The translations under genes were made by a program, and so were the position numbers. A stretch of DNA of 64,000 nucleotides from Symbiodinium natans (Eukaryota; Sar; Dinophyceae; Suessiales; Symbiodiniaceae): contig CAJNDS010000323.1 of assembly GCA_905221605.1 (NCBI GenBank), positions 62,001-126,000 of the forward strand, written 5' to 3'. The notes beneath the pieces are model-generated. The model was not told the DNA's origin, made no database searches, and saw only the letters and a list, made by a program, of their open reading frames with translations. Within the stretch, counting starts at the first letter, position 1, and each line of letters opens with the position of its first letter. Of the stretch, positions 22,001-32,833 are shown in pieces.

Positions 22001-24745
22001 AAGGAAAGAAAGGAAAGAAAGGAAAGAAAGGAAAGAAAGGAAAGAAAGGAAAGAAAGGAAAGAAAGGAAAGAAAAAGAAAGGAAAGAAAGGAAAGAAAGG
22101 AAAGAAAGGAAAGAAAGGAAAGAAAGGAAAGAAAGGAAAGGAAAGAAAGGAAAGAAAGGAAAGAAAGGAAAGAAAGGAAAGAAAGGAAAGAAAGGAAAGA
22201 AAGGAAAGAAAGGAAAGAATGGAAAGAAAGGAAAGAATGGAAAGAGAGAGACAAAAGGATACAAAAAGATACAAAAACAGCAAGGAGACAAAAAGAGACA
22301 AAGAGAGACAGAAAGAGGCCAAGAGAGACAAAGAGAGACAAAAAGAGGCCAAGAGAGACAAAGAGAGACCAAGAGAGACCAAGAAAGACAAAGAGAGACA
22401 CAGAGAGACACAGAGAGACACAGAGAGACACAGAGAGACAAAGAAAGACAAAAACATACAAAAACGTACTAAAACGTACTAAACGAGACAAGAAGAGACC
22501 CAAAAAAGATACAGAAACGAAGAGAGACAACAAGATATCCAAAGAGACACAAAGAGACAAAGAAAGATGCACAAAGAGAAAGAGAGACACAGCGAAAGAG
22601 ACACAGAGAGAAATGAGAGCAATGTCATCGGAACAGGTAACCCACCAACCAATCGCTGATCACTTGGGGAGGAGGGACTGGTGAAAAGTAGACTTGCTGC
22701 GGGATTCATCCGAAGGCTGGGAGGTGGATGTGCTGCCTAGAGACTCTACCAACTATTCTGTTGCAGCCAGCCTGGAAGGTAGCATGAGACAGCCCTCATG
22801 ACCGGGGGGAAAGATTCTGCCGCCATTCAACTGCGATTGCGAGACTGAGCTGCGACCGGGGTGCGCACCTATGGTCTAAAATTAAAGACGAAGAACTTCA
22901 TCAACCCTCTAAACCTTTGTTTCTGCCTTTGTTCTTTTGTGAGGCGGTCCTGTTTCGGTCCAAGCGAAAAAGGATCCCCTTCACCCACCCAAACCCCGGC
23001 ATAGCCCGCAGTCTGGCTGGAAAAACCAGGGTCGTGTTCGGCACCGATTTAGGGCATACCCACTTGTTGCAACCTTACGGCTGACAAGGAACTCAGCTAG
23101 CCCTCGGAGGCTGTGGCCAGCACCTAGAAGCTTCCCGAGTTCTCCCACAACTATTCCCCAAGTGTCCCTCCCCCAGCCCCCTCGCCCCCTCGTATCCCTG
23201 GCTTACCCCCCCGAGAGCGTGTTGTCTTCCACGGTTGCCCTATCTCGTACTCGCCTCCTCCCTGACTTTCCTTCGGGCGGTCCCGCCTTTCCCCCTCCAC
23301 AAAGCATACCGCAGAGCTGCATGCTGTCTTGCGGTGTCACCGATGCCATGCGTCCTGTCTCCCTTGCGTCACGCCAGAAAAGATGTGTTCACAGAAAAAA
23401 TGCATTTTCTTTGCCACAAGTAATTACACTTCAAAAATATGTTGATTCAAAACACAGGAAGAAGCACTACGTCTAGATTTTGAGCGCGTAGTAAGCAAGC
23501 GAACACGCTTAATTGAGACTTTTGGGATGGTCCCACTTTTCGACTTTTGGGTGGCATGCCTCCTATTGATATATGGAGGATGTCCGATTAATGTACAGAG
23601 ACAACAGAGGTTGTCCCCCAACTATTCAGGATACAGAATCGGAGGTGTTCCTATTAAAAGGCGGGGGGCATTTCGAGGAATCCTGTCCGGAGATACCTCA
23701 AATCGGTAGCTGTGGTTCGCTCCCCCGAACCCGAAGATCCGGGAGTTCATGAAGCTGAGAACAGATGATGCGCTAAGTAGGCACGGTTCCTTTCACTGTT
23801 CTGGCCGTGACCCACGGTCGTTTCTGGGCATTCCTCTCTTGCAGGCATGTATCAAAAAGTCCCACTTAACGGCGGAGGCTCCTTGCTTACAGGGTGATCA
23901 TGCGCCTGCGTCAGGCCTTTTTCCAAGAGGTTCCGTCTACGACATGCCGCCCCCCCCCCCCCGCCCCTGGTCATTTCTAACAGTGGGCTCCAGATGTTCA
24001 GGCCTGACCATGGATAGCAGATGCAGATGAACGGTAAAGTCCCCGGATGCGCTGACGCGTTGCGCCTGCAGCAGTGCCCTGGCAATGGACAAATTTCTTG
24101 CCATTGAATATGCAACGGCTCGTGCATGCCTGGCTAAGGGTCATGGTACACCCTACGGACGAATAGATAGGCCTGGGTGCATAGGCTAGAGTTAGCCATT
24201 AGCCGTGTCTGGTGGTGGTTACAAAACATCTTCGTCTGTTTTCTCTCCCTCGCTCTCACCGCGTTTATTCGGCGGCGATGGTAAGGATCGGACTTGACAG
24301 CCACTTATTCGCTGCTGAATGGCAAAGCAATCTGTAAACCGTGTGCAGCACCTCAATCTTCAATCTTGCTGCATTCATGGCTCCATGCAGCGAATCCTGT
24401 GCGTTTTCGATGAGTCGAAGAAGCTGCTGGCCAAGCTGCATCGCACGCATGTGCATAATTGTGGTAGGGCAAGTCGTTGTACCCAGCTTTGACCACTGAG
24501 TGGAAGCGCTTGAAGGTCGCGGCCTTGACAGCTGGTTCTTGACTTACAGCATGTCAAGCATAACATCCGCTGCCTCCGTCCAGTATCGGCCCGTGGTTCG
24601 CCCCACCAAGGAATCAAAGAAAATGTGAAGGGCCACCTAGCAGCAACAGAAATTTTCAAAGGCTCGGCAGAGGCTACCCCTCAGTCACGCCTTCGTTTGG
24701 GCATCGCCATCCATGGACAGAACATCCAGCTCCCAAGACTCCACC
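19091..24745 (-). CDS. 3',5'-cyclic-nucleotide phosphodiesterase (class I), multi-exon
   Basis: At least eleven exons join into a PDE catalytic domain. In order: VESWELDVLSMDGD (24702-24745); VALHIFFDSL (24607-24636); FHSVVKAGYNDLPYHN then YAHACD (to 24440, GC donor); VLHTVYRLLCHSAANKWLS (24294-24351); QYALLVAALCHDIGHAGRTN (20568-20644); VELGDELALRYND (20454-20494, GC donor); SPLENMHCAKLFEIAS (20256-20360); ILHTDNANHFEMVREISKAA (20098-20183); FLHFADVSNPLKPFD (about 19795-19843); ICKKWAWRVLDEFFEQGDE (about 19655-19719); LGLPVGMLNDRDKINR (about 19545-19605). C-terminal pieces KIFPELH and MAENLDQWKVLW lie at about 19250 and 19091-19165. The metal-binding His/Asp set (HN..H, HD..H, and D in FADVSN) is intact, so the enzyme should hydrolyse cAMP and/or cGMP. 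N-terminal regulatory domains were not identified. The intron 20645-24293 holds a huge satellite. Confidence 0.88.
20910..22240. repeat. 1.3-kb array of 9-bp unit GGAAAGAAA
   Basis: About 145 copies of GGAAAGAAA with scattered variants (GGAACGAAA clusters near 20985-21085 and 21570-21630). Because the period is divisible by three and the unit lacks stops in most frames, it opens several frames of 500-600 codons reading as KER, GKK, FLS or FPF repeats. These are artefacts of composition. It lies in the largest intron of the phosphodiesterase gene. Confidence 0.98.
22241..22615. repeat. GAGACAAA-type purine-rich repeat
   Basis: Imperfect 8-12 bp units such as AAAGAGAGAC and CACAGAGAGA continue directly from the 9-bp array with the same strand asymmetry. 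Also intronic in the phosphodiesterase gene. Confidence 0.9.
22616..24293. other. Rest of the large phosphodiesterase intron
   Basis: No exon-like segment, RNA gene or element was recognised. A short C run lies near 23950. Open frames here are short and lack motifs. Confidence 0.4.
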
Positions 24746-25185
24746 GTGTCCCTGCGTATCAGGCTTCCTTCTCACATATGGGTCGGGAGAGGTTATTGCG
24801 TGCTCCTTCATGACACTTGGATCTAGTATTAACTTCCTCCAAATGATAGGAACTGACAGGTGGGATGGATTCCAGGGTCTCAAGGTGTAATGGGTGAACA
24901 AGGCTGTGGAACAAGAGTTTTTCTATGTTGGGTTCCTTGTCAATCACGTAGAAAGACTCATGATGGTACGGTTTCTAAGTCAAGAGCGCACATCCGAAGC
25001 ATTAGATGACAGGTGAACGCAGAGTTGAGACAGTCACAACAATGTGATTAAGGTTTCGAGAGTGAGACGGTGAGGGTGAGGATAACATTTGTGCTGTGAG
25101 GATGGGTGAAAAAGCCTGTGAATGGTTTCTTTTAGTGTGCCATAAGAAGTAAATAATTCAGGCGCACGAACTCACTTCATTTCAT

Positions 25186-28100
25186 TCACTTTGCCCACTT
25201 CGCGACATGCTGTGAGATTAGAGGTCCATCCTGCCTTGGGACAGGCATTGAAGTCACCACCGGCACGTCTGGCAAATCCAGTTTGTCGGACATGTCACCA
25301 CCCTCGATACCTGCTAGCGGCGAGGCAAGGTAACAAGGTGTGCTACAAAGGGCATCCATATGGAGAGGTAACACAGACCAAGCCTTCAGACCCGGTAGTA
25401 GCACTTTCTCTGGCACCTTTGCCAAACAAGGATATATGGTCGCTGGCCATCACTCCCGAACACGCTCTGAAGTGCTTAGCGCATGTCTGCAAGAGTGCCG
25501 CAAGGCTCATTGTGTAAGTCGCACGCTGTTGCGGAGCGAGCTTGAGTTAGCCGCGTCAGTTGATACTGGTGGGGCCACCTGCAAACAAAGCTTGGTAGCT
25601 TGAATGCGCAAAGTGGAATCACAAGATCCTGAGATGCATGTGACATTACATGAACAAGTTCAAGAAGTGATCTGGGAACCGTCGAGCCAAGTCCGACCTG
25701 GACGCGCATCATGTCCATCATAACTCCTCTTGCCGACTCATCCATGCCTGGAGCCAGAAGTGTGGCGCAGTGCTGCTCCGTGCTGCTCCGTGCTGCTCCG
25801 TGCTGCTCCGTGCTGCTCCGTGCTGCTCCGTGCTGCTCCGTGCTGCTCCGTGCTGCTCCGTGCTGCTCCGTGCTGCTCCGTGCTGCTCCGTGCTGCTCCG
25901 TGCTGCTCCGTGCTGCTCCGTGACACCGCACGCTGCACGAATGTCATGGATCTTGTGAACACAGCAGCTTGCCTGCCAGCTCTTCAGCCGTGGCTTCATT
26001 GCGCCCGGCCGCAAGACTTGCAAGGCGTGCGAACTTCTTAAAGATGCCCTGCACAAGGCAGAAATGCAGACTTTCCATCTGCAAAAAACTGTCTGAGAGT
26101 CTGAGCACACCTCCAGCAACTCTGTCTCTTCCACATCCTCTTCGCCTTGCTCCTGCGTTTGGTGCCACGCTATCGCTGCAGCTATCTGCAAGGTGCCATC
26201 ACGCAGGCTCTGCAATGCTTGTGTTGCCACGCTTGCCAAAGCATATGTTCAAAACCCCCCCCCGTTCTCCATGTCGTCTTCAAGGCCAAACTGCTTCAAC
26301 AACTGCGCTGCATTGTCTTTGACCACAGAGAGCATGCTTTCCTGGCCGACGACATCGCAGAACATCAGAGCAAGCGATACCATGCATATTTCTACCCCCT
26401 TCTTTCAAACGTTTGGAAAGCAAAAGCCCAAGAGCCCGGCCATGGGTTGCACGACCAGCTTGTGAAGCGTCTGGTTCAGGTTTGTCGAGACTCCGATCAT
26501 CAGCAAGATGATGAAGAAGGCCATGGCCTCAGCGCAATGCAAAAACACCCAGAATGCCATACACGTAGTCACTTCAATTCTATCGTTTCTGTTCCATTCT
26601 GAGCCAGCCGCCATGTCTTCCGTCACTTCAATTCGTCGAGGGCTATGAAAGTTGAAGTCCATATGTGCATTGCCTGGACCTCGAGTTGAGCACAAGAGTG
26701 CCTTCAGTGACCGATCCAGTCCCACTCAGACCACTCACTATCCCCTCACACCATCGTCTGAGTATGTGACAGTCAGCCCGCTCCACAAGGCACTCGGGCA
26801 CCTGAGGGCAGCATGGCTCTTGCGGGCTCAATGTGGACTTTGCGTAGGGTGTGAATCCGAGGCACGGAGACACGGTATATGTCGGACATCTGGACTACTC
26901 CAGGCAGATCATTAAGCTGCTCGGCACCAGGGATGTAAGAGATCTTTCCTGATACATTCACCTGCAACCAGAAATTTTGGCAGGCAGTCCACTTCATGCA
27001 CTTAAACTTACCCCACTATGGAAAGCCTGCGCATCAAAGCCGTGCACTTCGTACACAAAGTAATTGACCATGGTGTAGAAGTTCTTCATCTCCAGCACCG
27101 AGTCCTGGATAGATTCGGATAGATGGGCTGCGCAGGAATCGCAAACAACTGCTTGCACTTATGATCTCCTTGAAAATGGTGGAATTGCTGCCTGCTGGGA
27201 GCCCTTCCAACTCATCATAGGCCCGCCTCATGCACATGCAGGAGCAAAGCAGCTCTGCGACCAGTCTTTGTGAATTCAAGGCAGCAGCTTGTATTCGGTC
27301 TCCAGTCTTTTCGCCCAAAGTAGCATGGACAAGTCCTGGAAGTGCACATCACGCCGATGTAAGAACCAGGTTGGAAGGCTGCTTGGGTTCTGCATATCTC
27401 GAACATCCCCTGACCGCAGTAGCCATTTGTCTAAACATTCCGATACATTTACACCAGGTTTACATATCTTCGAGGCACTGAGCCACTGAGCATGTGCCCG
27501 CACATAACAAACACCATGGAGAAAACCATGCCAATGCGCAGGCCGAGCCCGCATGTGATGGCATCTTTGTTCTTCTCCCTGCCCTGAAACACAGCAAGCA
27601 GCACCAGGCGGCGTCCTGTTCTGGGAATTGTCCGATTGTGAAGAGCGGCACCGCAAGCACCAGTAGAATGGTCAAGAAGGACACCTTAAACAGCCAGCCA
27701 TTTTGCAACACTTGGACAATCAAAACAACGTGAAATCATGTGAAACCATCCTCGCCTTTGTGGAGAGAGTCATCATCAGACGAGTTGACAGCTTCTTTGC
27801 TTCTGCAGGATTACTGGACCTCATTGGGAACTGTCTGCTTTTAGCAAATGGTGGTAGCAAGCACCTTCGTGGCGGCTACTTTTCTTGAGAGATGGACATG
27901 TCCATATTCTTGTCCTTGTCCCGCAAATAATAGCTCAAGCATTTCATGAGCTTGGACAAACGTCCAACGCGGGCACCCACCTGACGCAACAGCAGCCAGC
28001 TGGACCAGCGAAGAGCAATGCAAGAAAAGGCTCCTTGCCTTCGCAGCCCTGGCGGTGCGCATGAGCATGGCATCCACTGATCCGTTTGTCGTTTGCATTT

Positions 28101-28510
28101 TGCCACCGTTTCCCAACAGTGTGGAAATCTCAAAGATCATGGAGACAGTTCCCAACGCATCCATCCAGAAGAAGAATGACCTGCCGGCTGAGAATCACCC
28201 TGACTTCACGGCTGCAATTAAATTAGAAGAGCATTGGTCGAGCCGCCGATGCCGCAGCATTCCAACGTGCAGCACTGCAACTGAGCGACAACGGGTAGGT
28301 TTTGTAGTCGACGATGCCGTTAATAACCATCTCCGCCACGAAAAGGATTGTGACTGCCGTCATCATCGTGTCCAGCACCAAGATGCCCGGATCATCAGGT
28401 ACATCTATCACGACGAACAAGCCCCCTCCGAATAACGCGAAGATGAGGCAGGCAACCAGGGTGACTCGGAAGACCAGGCTCTCTAAAAGCGGCCTCAGCA
28501 TGCATGTCGC
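25186..28510 (-). CDS. Voltage-sensor domain joined to a two-TM extracellular sensor module
   Basis: Exons in order: about 28265-28510 holds two membrane helices (TLVACLIFALFGGGLFVV; MMTAVTILFVAEMVING). 28042-28174 holds FFFWMDALGTVSMIFEI and MLMRTARAAK, ending at a GC donor. About 27890-27985 holds GARVGRLSKLMKCLSYYL; joined, these form an S4-like helix with repeated Arg/Lys. About 27630-27712 holds VSFLTILLVLAVPLFTIGQF (fifth helix, then PEQ). About 27270-27326 holds DLSMLLWAKRLETEYK, then DELEGLPAGSNSTIFKEI (about 27180). 27011-27106 holds MKNFYTMVNYFVYEVHGF with a GTAAGT donor. About 26620-26670 holds MDFNFHSPRRIEV, then a sixth helix (FFIILLMIGVSTNL). MLSVVKDNAAQLLKQFGL is at about 26300. 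The last exon ends at a stop at 25186. The sensor-plus-two-helix part resembles dinoflagellate adenylyl-cyclase-like proteins from memory, but no cyclase domain or ion pore was found before the stop. It may be a voltage-sensing signalling protein that has lost its output domain. Confidence 0.55.
25771..25920. repeat. Fifteen perfect copies of TGCTGCTCCG
   Basis: A perfect 10-bp tandem array. Because 10 is not a multiple of three, all frames cycle through the same three-reading peptide (minus sense SSTEQHGAAR). It lies between the last exons of the voltage-sensor gene, so probably in an intron. Confidence 0.98.
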
Positions 28511-28619
28511 AATGGAAACCATGCTGCACTACAGACAGAATGCACGGGGCGGGAAAAAACTTCGAAACACCGCCAGTAAAACAAGCAAATTACTTCAAAA
28601 CCTCCTTTCCCTGAGGCTA

Positions 28620-28865
28620 CTGTAGGATACGATGTTGGGATATCTGCGGGATTTGTCTCTTGAGACTCTTGAGGCTTTCTGCATGAGACCAAACCCCAGG
28701 GATACACTGTGGGATTCTCTACAGTGCAGGATTCTCGGGGGGGTGGGTGCTCCATGGCAAGCAGGATACTGTGCAGAATTCTTTGCGCCATTTTCTGGGA
28801 TCTCTGCGCGATTTTCGGGGCACTCTCAGGACATTCTGCGGGATTCTGTGGGGGGTGTCTGCAAA
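28620..28865. repeat. Degenerate repeat built on ATTCTGCGGGATTCTG
   Basis: Many imperfect copies of GGGATTCT, CTGCGGGAT and CTGTGGGAT at irregular spacing lie upstream (minus sense) of the voltage-sensor gene. The copies are too divergent to define one unit. Confidence 0.6.
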
Positions 28866-29690
28866 TGTGGGAGGTTCAACTGAGAGTACAAGAAACCTGA
28901 GCGATGAGAATAGCTGAGATTAAAAATTGACAACACACCATGTGCAAGGGAAAAACAAAGCATGGTTGCTTTCACTCTGCTCAAGATTGCGCCTCAACCT
29001 GGCGGACCAGAAAACCATGTTGCGCTTGAAGGGCCCCTGTCCACGAGTCCAAATTGCAATCCACATTTGAACTATGAAGCCGTGCCAGGGCCTGCTTCTC
29101 GGGAATGACTAGAACAACGCCACCTTGGTTGCATGCGTAGACTGAAGTTGCTCAGTGACAGGGGCATGGTCATGCTCTGGTTGCATAGGGCTTTGGCCGC
29201 CAAGGGAGCGTCTCCTGGCATGCAACATGAGTTGGCCAGTGTCACTGTGCAATTTGTAGGCTGCGGCCTGACGGTGCCAACAGGCACTTCATGCTTCTTC
29301 TCCGATGTTTCGGAATGGAAAGCCTCTGCCTATGCAACACCAGCAAATGGCCCAAAAGCTCTTAATCACGCACAGTGTGAAAGCAGGAACAAGCAAAACA
29401 TGAGATCGTGCAGAACTGGGCATGCGGCTGGAGCAACACTTGCCATCAACAGGCAAACTTGGGATGAGGACGAGTTGCCAACGCTTGTGCATCTGCCCCT
29501 GGCCGAACTATATTAGCCTCATCCTTCAAGCCAAGCAAGCGACAAAATCCGGTTTTCTTCCGTGTCAAGCATACCACAACATGCAAATATGAGGCCACGC
29601 ATGGCAGCAATCGTACGCGCATGCTTGCGCATTATCATAATCTCCCGAATCATAAGGGTCCATAGGAGGCGGTCCATTGAGCATTCCAGA
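28866..29690. other. No gene seen
   Basis: The plus-strand frame at 29133-29516 has no recognisable domain. This stretch separates the minus-strand host genes from the retroelement zone. Confidence 0.4.
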
Positions 29691-29694
29691 CACA

Positions 29695-30320
29695 ACCCTC
29701 GCACCGGCCGGGCTGCCACGGAAATCGACCCACGTGCAACCATCTTGTCTGTGGACGCCACTGGTGCCTACGACCACGTGTCCGGCAGGCCATGCTCCAA
29801 TACTCCCGCCAGTTCTATGGCTCTGCCAGCTCCTACACGTGGATTGATGGGCAGGGGACCTCCCACGCCATCGCGCAGGGCGAGGGTGGCGAACAGGGAG
29901 CCGCTGATGCCAGCGCTGTACTCGCTGGCACAGCACCCGGCGCTCCAGGGTGCAGGAACAGCTGCGGGATGGCGGGGCGATCTTAGCGTATGTCGTATAT
30001 TGTCGCCCCGGATACACGAACTCTACGAGGCGTACAGACGTGCTTTGTGGGCGCTTTCACGTGTTGAACTCAGCAGTCGCAGGACGCGTGTTTGGAACAC
30101 GGCAGGCGAGGAGCCGCCTAGGTTGTCAGTGTTGCAGGGGGACGCTGATACCGCAATCTGGGTGGGGGACTGGGCGCTCCCGCCACAGCAGCAAGGGCTC
30201 ACGGTCCTTGGCACCCCTTTCGGCAGCGACGCGTACGTGCGTCTGCGGCTCGCGCAGACGCACGAGGAGCACGATCGCCTGCTCCAACGCATCCCACTCG
30301 TGATGAAGAAGGTGTGGTTG
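29695..30320 (+). pseudogene. Decayed LINE reverse transcriptase fragment
   Basis: Pieces of one reverse transcriptase appear in alternating frames: TILSVDATGAYDHVSG (motif A), AIAQGEGGEQG (motif B), RIHELYEAYRRALWA, RTRVWNTAGEEPP and LTVLGTPFGSDAYV. The catalytic aspartates of motif C are gone: near 29990 the frame reads LAYV directly into VYCRP, where related copies have YLDD or FLDD. At least two frameshifts are needed. It belongs to the same family as the elements at 33-35.5 and 38.5-43.9 kb. Confidence 0.85.
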
Positions 30321-30394
30321 GGCGTCTTTGTTTGCAACCGGCACCGGCATGCTGGCATCACATATCATCACATCGTCAGCGGCAGGTATCTCAC

Positions 30395-30770
30395 GCGTTT
30401 TTAATTGGGAATTTGAACATGGTATTGGTCAAGGTGCGGTCTTAAGTGGTTTCCTGTTTAGTCTTTTGATAAACAGCTTGGCCGCGGCCATCAAACATGC
30501 TTGCCATGGAGCAAACAAATTGCACTGCAGACGGACGTCGTAATCTTAACTAGTTGCCCTCATGATTTACAGCGAGCGTTGAATGCAGCTGACGCATGGG
30601 CAAAATCATGGCGCTTCAATTTCGCTGCTGGTGCCAGCAAGAGTGCCGTCATGCGTTTCGGTCCCAGTCATCGGCGTGACGCCAGGATGCAGTTCCACCT
30701 TGGTAATCAATTGCCGACGAGCAGACCACCCCAAGGTTATCTGACTGCTGGCGCAGCGCAATACATCCCA
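30395..30770 (+). pseudogene. Second, different non-LTR reverse transcriptase fragment
   Basis: Reads FEHGIGQGAVLSGFLFSLLI (motif B of the GxxQGxxLSPxLF type) then, after a frameshift, TDVVILTSCPHDLQ (a degraded YADDV motif C) and WAKSWRFNF (motif D). The pattern is unlike the GEGGEQGDPL family next to it, so this is another LINE lineage, abutting the previous fragment. Confidence 0.75.
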
Positions 30771-30779
30771 CGTTGGGTC

Positions 30780-31640
30780 GGCGGCGGCTGCAAGCGGCTT
30801 CACGCACCTGCGTAACTAATAACACCAGCTGCGCGAGAGCCTCCAGGGCGCAAATCGTAGTCTTAAGGTCGGTATCGTCGCCAGCAAACCAGCCGGGCAA
30901 AGAATGGGCATCCAGCGGGATGGAGAACCAGATAATGGAAGACACTGCGAGCGGCGCGCCCTCTGGCAAGAATCACCCACCAATACCGGCAACGCTGCCG
31001 GAAGCAAAGGCATCCGCAGCTGCAGGCCCACGTCCCCCAAAACTTGCTGCCAGGTGAACTGGAGACCGTAGTCGCACTGCACGCAGGAAGAACTCTGCCA
31101 CCTCCGCTTCTTGCCGAGGCGGTCGCACATTCGCAGACTCAGCATCCAGAAACTTCACCCAAGCGCGCCCTTTCTTCAAACCGCGCGGCGCACACGCGGA
31201 CTTGCTGCCACACTCAGCAACTTGCCATCCTTGCTGCACATCCGACAAATGGGCACGCTTGGATAAACGCAGGTTGGAGTCAAGAAGACGCTGTACTTCT
31301 GCAAGCTGACTCTCGTCAAGGTGCTGGAACCGCAACGCAGGTTTCAGAAGCATGTGGAACCATACTGCCATCCATGGCTTGAGCCACTGGGCTCCGCAAG
31401 TGAACCAAGAAAGCAACCCCACCAAAGATTGGAGGTCCCGGCGACACACATCGCCTCTTCGTACCACAACTAGCAGGCCAGTCACAATGCGTACTGTCTT
31501 GTCCTCGCCCGCGGTGCGCCCTGGAGGTTCAGCAGCCATCCAACCCATTTCACACAAGGCCCAAGGGCCATGTTTTTCCAGGAGAGCGGTATTCCTAAGA
31601 CACACGCCAAGGCTACGAGTAGGCCTGCCACTACGGGGGC
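30780..31640 (-). pseudogene. DIRS-like retroelement fragment: RT thumb and RNase H
   Basis: The minus strand reads LGIPLSWKNMALGPCVKWVG, then (frameshift) DLQSLVGLLSWFTCGAQWL, then ADAFASGSVAGIGG (start of RNase H with its first Asp), and after another frameshift SIPLDAHSLPGWF and DLKTTICALEALAQL (RNase H Glu helix). This order is typical of the RT/RNase H region of dinoflagellate DIRS-type elements. A run of 13-14 T on the plus strand near 31666-31679 lies at its upstream edge. At least two frameshifts make it non-functional. Confidence 0.7.
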
Positions 31641-31919
31641 CGCGGCAGCTGGAAACAATGAGAGTTTTTTTTTTTTTTGAACGCACCTTTTTCCCAAGTC
31701 CATAGCGGTCGAACTCAGCCTACTACGGGTGGCACAGGGCGCAGTGAGCACACCAGGTAGCGGTGGGCAGGGAGCTAGGTGCTGCGGGCGGTGGCCCTGT
31801 CACGGCATGCGGCTGGCAAGGGGAGGAGGGGCCGAGCAGTCTGCCAAGACGTCGCTGAGGAGTGGGATGCCTCCATCGACATTGCCAGTGTTCGCAAGAG
31901 GGAGTGCGAGGAGGCTGGC

Positions 31920-32625
31920 ACTCCTTGAGCTTCGGGCATTGCTTCAACCAAGCTTGGAGAATGTGGCCATTCCTGGCAGCTTGCAATCCTTGAGTTTCGG
32001 ACATCATTTCAGGCAGCGCTGGGAGAATGTGGCCTTGCCTGGCAGCTTGCAGTCCTTGAGCTTCGGGCATTGCTTCAACCAGAGCTTGGAGAATGTGGCC
32101 TTTCCTGGCAGCTTGCAATCCTTGAGTTTCGGACATCATTTCAGGCAGCGCTTGGAGAATGTGGCCTTGCCTGGCAGCTTGCAGTCCTTGAGCTTCGGGC
32201 ATTGCTTCAACCAGAGCTTGGAGAATGTGGCTTTTCCTGGCAGCTTGCAATCCTTGAGTTTCGGACATCATTTCAGGCAGCGCTTGGAGAATGTGGCCTT
32301 GCCTGGCAGCTTGCAGTCCTTGAGCTTCGGGCATTGCTTCAACCAGAGCTTGGAGAATGTGGCCTTTCCTGGCAGCTTGCAGTAGCTTCGGGCATTGCTT
32401 TAACCAGAGCTTGGAGAATGTGGCCTTTCCTGGCAGCTTGCAGTCCCTGAGCTTCGGACATCATTTCAGGCAGCGCTTGGAGAATGTGGCCTTGCCTGGC
32501 AGCTTGCAGTCCTTGAGCTTCGGGCATTGCTTCAGCCAGAGCTAGGACAATGGGGCCTTGACTGGCAGCTTGCAGTCCTTGAGCTTCGGATTCGCTTTTA
32601 ACCAGAGATTGGAGAATCAGTGTTT
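31920..32625. repeat. 66-bp tandem array (22-residue periodicity)
   Basis: About 10-11 units of 66 bp, alternating in two slightly different versions (132-bp higher-order repeat). Spacing of GGAGAATGTGGCC is 66 bp at 31956, 32022, 32088 and 32154. Minus-strand frames read a 22-residue amphipathic unit containing EAQGLQAARQGHILQAL; plus-strand frames read ECGLAWQLAVLELRALL. A 5-bp deletion near 32382 breaks the frame on both strands. Whether it was ever coding is open. Confidence 0.9.
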
Positions 32626-32833
32626 GCTTCAGTGCTGTGAAGGAGGATGCCGGGACTTGCCTGCATGCCCGTTGAATTCGTGGCTCTCTCGGCATCCGCG
32701 CTTTGGCACTTGACACCTGGTCCAGCTTGACTCGCATGCAGCAGTTTGCTCCGTTACCTGCGGGTGGCGGGGCGACATTTTCTGTAGGCAGGTAGTCTCT
32801 GCTGTAGATCGGTGTCCTGGTAGTTTTTCCTTT

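Noticed and set aside
20781-22684. Very long open frames encoding KER, GKK, FLS and FPF repeats on both strands
   Set aside because: They are produced by the 9-bp satellite, whose unit has no stop in most frames; they lie in a phosphodiesterase intron.
25718-26239. 173-codon minus-strand frame over the 10-bp repeat as a gene
   Set aside because: Most of it is repeat-encoded SSTEQHGAAR; only short flanking parts look like exons of the voltage-sensor gene.
31371-31390. Minus-strand GGCTCAAGCCAT as a doubled spliced-leader junction
   Set aside because: It falls inside the DIRS-like RT coding sequence (QWLKPWM) and the flanking TTTT is missing.
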